Positions 22,446 to 33,369 of a stretch of 64,000 nucleotides of DNA are shown here, one piece after another. The stretch's first letter is position 1. Every line of letters begins with the position of its first letter. The position numbers were made by a program, and so were the translations under genes. This stretch comes from Liolophura sinensis (taxonomy: Eukaryota > Mollusca > Polyplacophora > Chitonida > Chitonidae): assembly GCF_032854445.1 (NCBI RefSeq), contig NC_088298.1:7425504-7489503 (forward strand), written 5' to 3'. Under the pieces are notes generated by a model that was not told where the DNA came from, did not search any database, and worked only from the letters and a program-made list of their open reading frames with translations.

Positions 22446-25400
22446 TCAACCGTATGGCTCCAAATTTCGAACAATAAATTCAATCAAAATCACATCAAAA
22501 TCCTACAATGGAATGCCCGCGGCATTCAAAAAAAACGGAGACAACCTTAAAGTACTTACCTCTGAAACTAACCCCGAGGTTATTTGTATTCAGGAAACCT
22601 TCCTCAAACCAGGAAACAACCCCAACAACAAATTCAATATCCCCGGCTATAAAGCATACCGATGTGATAGGTTACAAGACCGTCTGGGTGGAAATCTTAT
22701 CCTTGTCAAGGAAAACATCATACACCTGTATATGGGCTCGAATAACGTAAATGACTTACTTGAATGGCAAGCTATTCAAATATACCACGAAAATAAACCA
22801 ATCCACATTATAAACATATACTCTCCCGGAAGTATGAGGAAAATATCCAAAACAGAACTGGACAATATTATTTCCATGTTCAGCCCAAGTGCTATTATCT
22901 GCGGCGATTTCAATAGCCATAACCCTTTATGGGATGCAAAGTGTAAACACAGTGACGATCGTGGCAACACAGTACAAGCATGGTTAGAACCTAGTCTTCC
23001 TAAACGACGGCGAGGGAACAAGAATAGACTTCGTCACAGGCAACACTTCAGCAATAGATCTTACTATTACCACACCCGACCTCGCACCTAAATCAAGCTG
23101 GAATGTTATACCAGATACACTCGGGAGTGACCATTTCGCTATCATGACAGAACTTGGTATGTCACCTCAATCTGAAGTAAATCTCAACAACCCCAAATTT
23201 CTGTTCCACAAAGCAAACTGGGAAAATTTTAAGAAAGATTGCCAAAATATATTCATTGATGATGACTGCCTCTCCGATATAGACCTATTCAACCAAAAAC
23301 TTACTAATAATATACTTAGGATTGCAGAACAACACATCCCTATTTCCTCCCAGCATAAAAGGGCTGCAAATCCTGTTCCCTGGTGGAACAGTGAATGTGC
23401 TGCAAATATAAGAAACAAAAAAAGAGCACTGCGTAAATTCAAAAGAACCAGATTACATACAGACCACGAAAAATACAAAAACTTAAAAATTGAAGCCGAA
23501 AAATCAGTCTCCCGTGCCAAAGCCAAATACTGGGAGAACTACTGTGGAACACTTGATACAAAAACAAATTCAAAGCGGGTATGGAACAAACTCAAACATA
23601 TACAAGGCAAAACCATCAATCTAATCCCAACTTTGGATCACAAACACAAAATCAATGAGGAAAAAGCAGAATGCCCCGCAAAAACCTTCGCAGAAAATAG
23701 CAGCGATCGAAACCTTAATCCAACGTTCAAAATAATCAAAGATAACACATTTCTACAACTAGAGCCCGACGATCACGTTGAACATGACCTTAACAAAGAT
23801 TTCTCTCTACAGGAATATCACAAAGCCATTCACTATAAAAAAGAAACCTCACCAGGCGAAGACAAATTAGGCTACAAAATCCTGAAACACTTACCGCTAA
23901 AAGTACTAAATGAAACACAAAGTGGATTTAGAAAAGGGCGAAGTACATACGACCATCTAACAAAATTACAACATCAAATCCGAAAGGAATTCACTCTGGC
24001 TGTTTTTCTAGATATTGAAAAAGCCTTCGACCTCGTTTGGCAGGATGGAGTTATACTCCAATTCGATCAACTTGGGATAAAAGGAAGAATCCAACATTGG
24101 ATATATGATTTCCTACGAAATCGGAACTTTAAAGTCAGACTTGGACAAACTTCATCTAAAAGACACACTCAACAAAATGGTACACCTCAAGGGAGCGTAC
24201 TAAGCCCGACGTTATTTAGCATTCTGATAAACGGTTTAGCAAATACAATAGACAGTAACCATCCAAAAATAGAGCAGTCACTATTTGCTGACGATGCGGC
24301 AATATGGAAAACAGGCAAATCTATAAAGAAAATAAAAGATGCTATACAGAAAACATTAAACACCATCTCGAACTGGGCCGACCACTGGGGATTTAAATTC
24401 TCAGCCACTAAAACGACAGGTATTGTTTTTACAAAGAGAAGAAAAGTGAATATTGAACTTTTCTTAGGTAAAAAGAAAATTGAAATCAAAGAAAAAGTGA
24501 AATACCTAGGTATGATTCTTGATAGTAGATTAACATGGAAAGATCATATTGATGACCTCACAATTAGATGCCAACGCGATCTCAATCTTATGAGATGCAT
24601 TTCAGGCACTAAATGGGGAGCCAACAAAACCACACTCATAAAAATGTACCAGTGTCTAATTCGCTCCAAAATAGACTATGGTGCAATAGTCTATCAATCC
24701 GCGTGCAAAACTCTACTACAGCGAATTGATAGTATTCAATATTCTGCCTTAAAAGTAGCAACAGGAGCCTTCAAAGGCACTTCGCTTTGCAGTCTCCAAG
24801 TAGAAACACTTGAAAAACCCCTTCACCTTAGAAGAGAACAACTAACCCTCAAATATGCAGGAAAAATAAGCGCTTACGGTAATACACATCCATGTTACAA
24901 TTTAATCCTCCCATATTCTGAATATGAATATCTGGAAAAAAAATGGACAAAACACTCAGCTCCAATAGGATATGAAATCAACAGACTACTTTGCAAATAT
25001 GACATTGCCTTGCCAAAGCAACAAGAAAATGTATATCAACAACAACCCCCGTGGCTATTGCAAACTCCCCAAATAGACATTGCACTCCACGGCCAAATTT
25101 CAAAACTGGAAAACCCAGTATATATCAAAGCTCAAGCCTTAGAACACTTCCACGAACACTACAACGGTCATCTAAAAATATATACTGACGGATCTAAAAA
25201 TGTGCAGGGTCACACTGGATCATCATTTGCAATACCAGATCTAAACATAGTTAAAAACTATAAACTACCCAACCACCTCTCCGTCTATACTAGTGAATTA
25301 GTTGCAATTACAATGGCACTATAATGGATTCTTGAGAACAAACCAAACCGAGTAGCCATACAAAGCGACCCCCTCAGCGGAATAATTTCCATCCAAAACT

Positions 25401-26040
25401 CCAAGTCTGAGAGTAGACCAGACCTCCTACAAGAAATAATCTCGCTGACAAAATACAGAAACAAAAAACCGACCTGACTCTAGCATGGGTTCCAGCGCAC
25501 GTTAATATTCGAGGAAATGAAATTGCAGATCAGGCAGCAAAATCGAGCCTACGAAAATATGAACAAGATATAGACGTCCCCCTGAGCCAAAATGAAATAT
25601 ATACATTGATCAATACCCAAATTAACAATCAGTGGAAAGAAGAATGGGATAAAGAATCCCGCGGACGGTGGCACTATGAAATATTAAACGGAACGATTAC
25701 AAAATTAAATTCGTTCCAATTATTGAATAACCAAGATGACAAAAACATATCACGCCTGAGACTAGGGAAAACAGGGCTCAAAGCACATCTAGCAACTATA
25801 ATCCAAAATTCTTCACCAACTTGCCCAGCCTGTCAAGAGCATGATGAAACCATAGAGCACTATTTGCTACAATGTATTAAACACAGTAAAGAACGAAGAC
25901 GATTGGCAGAATGCCTGCAAATCTACAAATGTGAACTTGACCTTCAGGCTATCCTTAACCCCAAACCACACCTGAGAGCACAAATATTCTCCTTGCTAAA
26001 AGAATACATCAAATCGACGGGTTACGAAAGCAGAATCTGA
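22446..26040 (+). pseudogene. LINE-B ORF2 (endonuclease-RT-RNase H) with RT deletion
   Basis: Endonuclease: ILQWNARGIQ, then after a frameshift near 22530 VICIQETFLKPG, ICGDFNSHNPLWDA, and after another near 22990 SAIDLTIT and LGSDHFAIM. RT: EKAFDLVW, NGTPQGSVLSPTLF and the FADDAAIW active site are present. KHLPLKVLN is joined directly to ETQSGFRKGRSTYDHL, so the roughly 65-80 residues with the PIPKPGKD/NYRPIAL block found in related LINEs are missing. RNase H: YTDGSKN, TSELVAI, then TAA at 25322, then further broken frames with WVPAHVNIRGNEIADQAA. The C-terminal zinc-like block is CPACQEHDETIEHYLLQC. No ATG precedes the endonuclease in frame. Confidence 0.88.
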
Positions 26041-26059
26041 TAAAACATAATTGACCAAC

Positions 26060-26276
26060 AACGGCAATACCTTGATTCTGAGGGCCGTTTCTGCTCTAGT
26101 CAACAATACGTCACCTTCTCTGATTAAAAACGGTGCATTTTCCGTAATTACCAAACACATATACTAACAACGGCGATACCTTGATTTTGAGGGCCGTTTA
26201 TTCCACAGATACATAATTCCTCCCTACAACTTTATCCCCAACTATATCGGCGATACCTTGATTTTGAGGGCCGATA
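26060..26276 (+). promoter_or_regulatory. Three repeated hairpins in LINE-B 3' UTR
   Basis: Three copies of a 30-base unit at 26060-26089, 26169-26198 and 26245-26276. Each has a shared loop core (ATACCTTGATT.TGAGG) closed by AACGGC/GCCGTT in the first two and by TATCGGC/GCCGATA in the third. The base change at the second position of the stem is matched on the opposite arm. They may be recognised by the LINE-B reverse transcriptase or protect the transcript end; the function is inferred. Confidence 0.7.
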
Positions 26277-26640
26277 AAACGTCCATGAAACTAACCTGCA
26301 AAAACATAGCACACGAAAACAATGTAACCACAAAAGTTGTTAACTGTAGTAATTAATAATATTTCTCCACTAACTAATCTGCCCTCTTATTTGTTGTTAT
26401 TTATCTATTCTTATTAGTTGATATTTATTCTCTATTTATTTACAAATGTGTATATATCATACGAGGGCAGACCCTCTATCAATTTCTGATTGGTAGCTAT
26501 ACCACTAATTTGCTCCTAAGTATCTGTTTTATCAAATATCTTCTTGCTTAAGATATACATTATCTCATAAACAAAACCCCTTCGCAAATCAAAAATACAA
26601 CTATCTTGTATATTTGTTTTCTCTATTTGTTTTCACAGGG

Positions 26641-26657
26641 AAAAAAAAAAAAAAAAA
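26641..26657. repeat. Poly-A run
   Basis: Uninterrupted A tract immediately upstream of the SGNH-like ATG; could be the old 3' tail of LINE-B or of another retroelement. Confidence 0.85.
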
Positions 26658-26659
26658 GG

Positions 26660-27232
26660 ATGAAAATCTTTATTATCGGCAGCAGTTACGTTCATAGGCT
26701 GGAGAATAGTATCCTTCGAAATTCGATCCCAAACTCTAGAATCGACTTTGGAAGAGGCCATGACATTCGGTTTTTTTTTTGGGCATTGGGGGAGCTAGAG
26801 TTGGGACACTTAGATGCTCTGGAAGATTGGAAAGTCTCCTTCAGGAGACAAAACCTGACCTAGTTATCCTCCACATTGGGGGAAACGATGCGGACTCTCA
26901 CAAATCAGCAGCAGCAATTTGCGCTGATATTTTAGACTATGTTGGTGCACTTAAATCGAAATTCCAAATTCCAAGGATCTACATCAGCCAGCTTCTTTAC
27001 CGTCAGGTAACTCGGCGAATTTCGGTCCACATTTATGATACAAAAAATCCATGAAATTAACAAGAAGCTGACAAACAACCCATTGGCCACCTTCTGGAGA
27101 CACCGGGGACTGATCCGACCACAAAAGCAAATTCTAACCAACGACGGAGTGCACCTAAACACTCTAGGCCAGGAACTGTTCTACCGGTCTATGAAACGTG
27201 CTGTCTGCGCCGCCATGGGAGGCCACAAATAA
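26660..27232 (+). pseudogene. SGNH/GDSL-like hydrolase domain, two frameshifts
   Basis: Starts at an ATG right after a 17-base A run. Successive frames give MKIFIIGSSYVHRLENS (block I, Ser in GSS), TKPDLVILHIGGNDADS (block III, GGND) and ILTNDGVHLNTLGQELFYRS (block V, D-x-x-H), which is the SGNH catalytic layout in about 190 residues. Frame breaks lie at a T10 run near 26771-26780 and near 27035. SGNH/esterase domains occur in some CR1-type LINE ORF1s and in some tyrosine-recombinase retroelements, so this may be a retroelement accessory ORF or a processed gene copy. A 7-bp hairpin (AGTGGCG 27486, CGCCACT 27510) follows. Confidence 0.65.
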
Positions 27233-27927
27233 AAATTGGAAATAGAGAAGGAAATCAATTAAAGAAGAAGACAGGGAAAACAATAAGAAGACCCATGGGA
27301 CCACAGAAACTTAACAACCAGGAAACGAAGACCAGAAACATGAAAGACATCATGACAATAGGACTATCTCTTGCTTCAACTAAGTGGATGAGGCCTGACA
27401 TCCTTGCTCCTCATTTATACTTGTCGCACCTGTTACAGGCACAGGTTTCCAGTACGCTGGTTTTTCCTGGACGGCGTCCGGTATAAGTGGCGGGAGCTCC
27501 TTAACTCCACGCCACTGAGGAGGAAGCAAGAGAACAAAACTGTTAACCAATAAATAAAGGCACTACTGTTGTTTTCTCTCTGTGTAAATTTCTGTATAGG
27601 CAACTCATTGTAATTCTTTAATGCAGATCTATGTATTTCTAATGTAAAGATAACGTTAATCTCTGTAAATAGCTTACTATTTATCCCCTTTCTGTTAAAT
27701 GACCATGGCAGCATTTGAACCTATACAATAAGCTGTAATATGCTACCACAAAGAGGTTAATCCCACCAATTGACTCATGTACATATGTAAATAGTATACC
27801 AACGCACTGCTGTTATGTAACCAAAATATTCATGTGTTAAAAAAAAATAAATAAATAAAACACTGATTTGATGGGCCACGATATCCGCCAGGAAAGTGGC
27901 CCTAAAACCAGTAAATAAAAAAAAAAA

Positions 27928-28265
27928 AAAAAGAGTGAGTGAGTGCTTGGGGTTTAACGTCGTACTCAACAATTTTTCAGTCATATGACGACGAAGGAAT
28001 CATTAGGGTGCATGCACGTGTAATGTGCCTCCTTTGTTGCAGGACGGATTTCCACCGCTCTTTTATTTAGTGCTGCATCACTGAGACGACTTACCGAAGG
28101 CAAGTAAGCCGCCCCGCCCGAGCCATTATACTGATACGGGTCAATCAGTCGTTGCACTATCCCCTTCATGCTGAACGCCAAGCGAGGAAGTTACAACTTC
28201 CTCTTTTAAAGTCTTAGGTGTGACTCGACCAAGGATTGATCCTGGATCTACCGGTCCCGAAGCGG
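27928..28265 (-). repeat. SINE-like family E, complete copy
   Basis: Minus orientation: head near 28265, body of about 270 bases containing AAAGAGCGGTGGAAATCCG, 3' stem-loop (CGTCGT/ACGACG, 27993-27958), TTAAACCCCAAG, then a (CACT)n tail at 27933-27946. I recognise this as a widespread molluscan repeat. A GGATCAATCC word near the head resembles a box B, but a tRNA origin is not demonstrated by eye. Confidence 0.8.
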
Positions 28266-28284
28266 ACAATCATTAAGTAACATC

Positions 28285-28809
28285 ATGGCAGCAGTGGAAG
28301 CACAACTTGAATTCATACCAACTACGAGAGGTGGGGTAACTCTTGTGTGGAATAATTACGAATACCGACTGAACAGAAAAAAATCTGATTGGGAATCATG
28401 GAAATTTAAAGTTGCGAATTGCAAAGCTACGGTTTCGACAAAAAATCGTATACTCTCTCACGTTGGAGAGAAACCCCACGAACACACGGTGAGTTCTTTC
28501 AGCAGAAAAGTTCAAGACGTGAAGAAAACTATCCTTAAAAGAGCCAGAGAAGAACTTACGCCAATGCCAACGATCTATGACGACGAACTGGCAAAGTTGC
28601 ATAATGAATCACCGGAAGACGCTCTCCTGCTCCCGACATACTACTCTGCACGGTCTGCGCTGTATCGTCAAAGGAGGAAAATGATTCCATCAGTTCCCGA
28701 GTCACGGTCAGATGTTAAGTTGGAAGGCGAGTGGGCACAAACTGCTTCAGGATTAACTGTCATCATTTATCACTTATCCATTTACCACTCTTATGTATTA
28801 CATTCCTAA
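28285..28809 (+). CDS. FLYWCH-domain protein fragment, probably MULE-type transposase N-terminus
   Basis: 174 codons, intact. Residues 10-70 fit a FLYWCH zinc finger: EFIPTTRGGVTLVWNNYEYR, then WESWKF.VANCKATVSTKN and KPHEHT, though the residue expected as first Cys is not evident (W-K-F where W-x-C is usual). Residues 105-150 (PEDALLLPTYYSARSALYRQ RRK, then DVKLEGEWAQT) resemble the linker that precedes the catalytic part of FLYWCH-bearing Mutator-like transposases. The frame then leaves the family (HLSIYHSYVLHS) and no DDE region follows, so it looks truncated. It could alternatively be a domesticated FLYWCH gene exon. Confidence 0.55.
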   Translation: MAAVEAQLEFIPTTRGGVTLVWNNYEYRLNRKKSDWESWKFKVANCKATVSTKNRILSHVGEKPHEHTVSSFSRKVQDVKKTILKRAREELTPMPTIYDDELAKLHNESPEDALLLPTYYSARSALYRQRRKMIPSVPESRSDVKLEGEWAQTASGLTVIIYHLSIYHSYVLHS

Positions 28810-28990
28810 CACTGATATGTCACATAAATGTTTACAGCAGATGATCTATGTGTCCATCTTTGGGTCATTCTTTTGTTACTTATACTTGCAATTATTCACA
28901 CACTTATAACGGTACTTTAATCCTTCCACACGGTCCCTGAGGTTTACTCGGACTACACCCTGGAGTTTTAATCCCATTAAATGGTTATCT

Positions 28991-29080
28991 TCACACCTTG
29001 GGGATTATCATTTCGCCTACCTCCAATTTCTAATTTCAAACAATAGAAGTAGGTGAAATGAGACTACACCAAACTGCCAG
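28991..29080. repeat. Short inverted-repeat element, copy 2
   Basis: TCATTTCGCCTAC at 29008 faces GTAGGTGAAATGAGACTA at 29049 as an inverted pair, followed by AAACTGCCAGG. The left flank (TTCACACCTT..GATTATC) also matches 20758-20780. Confidence 0.5.
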
Positions 29081-29692
29081 GAATGAGAAACATTCAATCA
29101 AATAACTGATAATCAGTCTTTAGATTAAAAAAAACAAACAAACAGCAACTGGCTAGACACAATTTAGATAGTAGATACCCATTTATAATAATCTGTCCAA
29201 TGCTGAATACGCAAAAATTGTAAATATCTTCTAAAAGTAGAACCGCAAAATTGTTTGACAAATTAATTTGGCAACATGGGATGGAAGACAAATGTGTATG
29301 TGAGTTCCATCACACAGAGCAACTGTCACATATGAAATCTTGACTCTTAGCTTCCTGTTCTGATATCTCGGCACAGTTCAGACAGCTCCATGTATCACAT
29401 TGTACCCAAGTTACTCCATCAACAAAGGAATGAATGAATGAATGATTATGGCTTAAAGCCACATCGGCAATATTTCAGCCATATCGTGGCGAGAACAAGG
29501 TGAAAACAAGAGACGGTTAAGGTTTTCGATCTGATAATATGAACACCAAAAGTAAAACAAAAAGTACAGACGTGATTAAAATCGAATAAAAGAAAAATAA
29601 GATTTAAAACTCGAAAACCAGGGTTATATATTACATGTATAAATTTATATGTATATAACTGTTTATCTATAGATATTTATGACAATTAAAAT

Positions 29693-32600
29693 TTATATTT
29701 TATGATATAGACCAATGGCCTTCAAATAATTTATGACAACATCGCCAGCGATGCTGTCAAATAAATCATATATAGAATTGACTGTGTAGAATCTCTGCCG
29801 AACATGGGCAAAGTCTACACAGTCAACCAGAATATGTTTGATGCCATATTGAGCATCACATCCAACACACTCGGGAGCACTGCTCCCATCCAAGATGAAA
29901 TTGTGTGTTAGACGAGAATGTCCAATACGGCATCTGGTTAAAACGACTTGGTCTCTACGAGACATATCAAGTGTATATGAATTAAAGCCAATGACAGGAT
30001 GAATGACATGCAGTTTACTGTAAACCTGCAGATCCCATTCACCCTGCCAAAGGCGGCGAATATATTTAACAATATTAGACTTAAAATCATTATATGGTAT
30101 TTTAACTTTCGACAAAGGTTTAGTAAGGGAAGCTTTTGCTTCCCTGTCTACGACTGTGTTTCCATGGATATCAACATGACTTGGTATCCAACAGAATAGG
30201 ATATCTTTACCTCTTTTAATTAGTTTTCGGTGTATGGGCTAATATTTCGAAGATCAACGGATTTTTAAATTTATTATTCTGTATTGCCAAAAGGCTGGAA
30301 AGCGAGTCGCTGTATATCACAGCCCTCTGAGCATGCCCAGAAGAGACATATAATAAGGCCAGGAGTATAGCCCTGGCCTCTGCAGAAAAGACCGAAGACG
30401 AGGATGGAAGACGAAGAGAAGCAACTCGCTGCCCTAAGACAGCTGCAGCTGCAACCCTATCCCCATCCTTTGACCCATCAGTATATATAAATTTATAATC
30501 CGAATATTTAGCCTTAATTTCTGCAAAACCTTGCTGAATTATAAGAGGATTTGTATTTGATTTATTATATTTACGTAGATCAAATATCAATTTAGGTTGT
30601 GGAAAAAGCCATGGTGGGGACTCCGGAAAAGACACCTGAGCTATGTCCCCAAGTTTAATGTTGGCTTCCACAATATGGTCCTTAACACGAACACCGAACG
30701 AAGGGATCTTGTTAGAACATTTATTATATTTGTCTACATATGATGGATTGAAAACACAGTCGTAGGCAGGGTTTGTTGGATAAGCTTTAAGCTTTGTAGC
30801 ATATTGAAGGCTAAGTTTTATACGTCGGTTATATAAAGAAGGCTCGTTTGCCTCCACGTATAAACTTTCTACTGGTGAGGTTCTAAAAGCACCAAGGCTG
30901 AGCCTCAAACCTTGGTGATGAACAGGATCCAACATTTTAATATACGACTTCCTAGCGGAACCGAAAATGATGGATCCATAGTCCAATTTAGACCTCACCA
31001 GAGAACGATATAAATTAAGTAAAACTGATCGGTCAGCACCCCAATCGGTGCTAGACACGACCTTAATTATATCGAGAGCCTTTGTACATTTGGCTTTAAG
31101 CATTTTAATATGAGGTATAAATGATAATTTTCTATCGAATATAACCCCTAAAAATTTATTTTCTCCAACAATTTTCACTGGTTTACCACAAAAATTAAGT
31201 TCAGGGTCAAGATGGAATTTCCGTTGATTACAAAAATGCATACCGACGGTTTTAGATGTTGAAAATCTAAAACCATTGGCAACTGCCCATTTCTCGATCT
31301 TATTGAGACAAAGCTGCAGTTGCCGCTCGATGTTATTCATATTTTTAGCACGGTAGCATATCAAGAAATCATCTACATATAAAAAACCCTCTGTGCCAGA
31401 TGTCAGTGTTTTAGCCAAACTATTAATTTTTATGCTAAATAGTGTTGGTGAAAGGATACTGCCCTGGGGCACACCCATTTCCTGCTCACAAGAGTCAGAA
31501 AGAGTGGACCCCACCCTTACCTTAAACTGACGATCGGATAAAAATTCTGATATAAATATTGGTAATCGACCTTTAAGACCCATATCCGTGAGGTCTTTTA
31601 AAATACCATATTTCCATGTGGTGTCGTAAGCCTTCTCAAGGTCAAAAAATATGGACACCACATGTTCGTTATTAATGAATCCATCTCGTATAAAGGTTTT
31701 GAAGCGAACAAGGTGATCCATAGTGGATCTACCTTGACGAAAACCACATTGTATATTAGAAAGTAACTTGTTGGTTTCAAGAAACCAAACAAGTCTATGA
31801 TTTATCATCCGTTCCATAGTTTTACAGACACAGCTGGTAAGAGCTATGGGACGGTAATTATTTGGATCAGTATGATCCTTACCCGGTTTGGGAACCGGGA
31901 TAATACACGCCTCCCTCCATGACGGTGGAAAATTACCAGTTATCCAAATATCATTAAGCAAGTCCAAGAGAGTCTCCAGTGACTCAGGTGGTAAATGGTT
32001 CAAAAACTTATAATATACGTTATCAGGCCCACAAGCAGTATCATGGGCCTTTTTTAGTGCAGCTTTAAGTTCCTGGATATTAAAAGGACAATTATAATCT
32101 TCTAAATTTTTAGAAGAAAAGGGCAATTTAGTTTTCTCCTTCTGGTTTTTAATATGTTGGAATTTTTTAGTATAGTTCTCAGAAGAAGATTTTGTTGAAA
32201 TTGTTTCAGCTAATTTATTGTCTATATCAGATGGAGAAGTTAATATATTATCTCCATCTTTTAAATGATGAACTTTTGCTTTATTATTTTTGCCCTTAAG
32301 TTTCTGAACCATGTTCCAGTCCTTACGCATGGGTGTTTTTGACGTAATGCCTGAAACAAAGTTCCGCCAACAAGATCGTCTCTTGGACTTGAGTAATCGA
32401 CGAGCCTTAGCTCGAAAATTACGAACCTGGTTTAAATTATTATCAGTGGGACAATGATTAAATCTGTGTTCAGCCTTTTTCCGGTCCTTTATGGCTTTAC
32501 GACAGTCATTGTCGTACCAGGGTTTACTTTTGGATTTTGGATTTGTCGAGGTCTTAGGTATAGTTCTATCGGCAGCTCGTAATACAAGCTCGTTAAATTT

Positions 32601-33369
32601 TAACACAGGATCATCTGCTGCTTTGAGGATCACAGAACATCTCAAATGCGATCCAATCTGCTTGATCGAATTTCCACCTAGCTACACGTTGTAAAGAATT
32701 AGAAGTGATATGCTCTAGGATAATAGGAAAATGGTCACTACCACAAAGATCGTCATGCACCTTTCAAGAAAAATCCGGGAGAAGTGATGGATCTGTGATA
32801 GTGAGATCGATAGCAGAATAAGCGCCATTACCTGGATGTAAATAGGTGTTAGAACCATCATTGAAATAACACAGTTCTTCGTTAGATAAGAAGTTTTCTA
32901 CTATCTTGCCCTTATCATTTATGTTGTTACTGCCCCATAGGGGGTTATGGGAATTAAAATCTCCCATAAGTAAAAAAGGTTTGGGTAATTGTTCTTTTAA
33001 ATTATGTAACTGCAAAGCTGACAAAGAAATGGTCGGGGGAATATACACTGAACATAATGTGATTGTTTCACATAGTGAAACACGAACGGCCACAGCCTGA
33101 AGCTCTGTATCCAGAGCAACAGGGCTGTGAATAACATTGTTATTGACGAAGATAGAGGAGCCGCCTGCAGCTCGATCTTCTTCATTCGAGTACGTACTGT
33201 ATAATGAGTAATTTTTAAGATTTATTTTATCTTTGTCAGATGTCTTCAAATGAGTTTCCTGAAGACACAGGGCTATAGGATTTAATGATTGAACAAGCTG
33301 TGTTATTTCAATAAAATTGACCTTAAGGCCTCGACAATTCCACTGTATAATTTTGTCGTATATCGCCAT
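29693..33369 (-). pseudogene. LINE-A ORF2, three disabling changes
   Basis: This is the best preserved ORF2 in the window. The endonuclease (33369-32764) reads cleanly from MAIYDKIIQWNCRG to DPSLLPDFS, then TGA replaces the Trp codon seen in other copies (WKVHDD). A deletion of about 26 bases near 32640 (between EMFC and LKAADDP) shifts the frame. The RT and most of RNase H (32645-30216) are continuous: VPKPGKDHTDPNNYRPIAL, FFDLEKAYDTTW, GVPQGSILSPTLF, YVDDFLICY, YTDGSKDGD, SAEARAI, SDSLSSLL. A frameshift near 30220 separates the C-terminus (30115-29693), which includes CVGCDAQYGIKHILVDC. Catalytic residues are otherwise retained. Confidence 0.93.

Larger units (their letters stand above)
20940..26340 (+). 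mobile_element. LINE-B, second non-LTR family, inactivated
   Basis: Distinct from LINE-A in both ORFs: ORF1-like frame (21315-22413), ORF2-like frame (22446-26040) and a 3' UTR with three similar hairpins (26060-26276). The outer limits are approximate: the left end is placed in the 5' UTR before ORF1 and the right end after the last hairpin. Codon choice favours A-ending codons throughout, unlike LINE-A, which favours T. Only one copy is in the window, so the exact ends cannot be deduced. Confidence 0.8.

Noticed and set aside
26060-26280. CRISPR-like array
   Set aside because: Only three units with unequal spacing, inside a eukaryotic LINE 3' UTR, and the unit is a hairpin with covarying stems.
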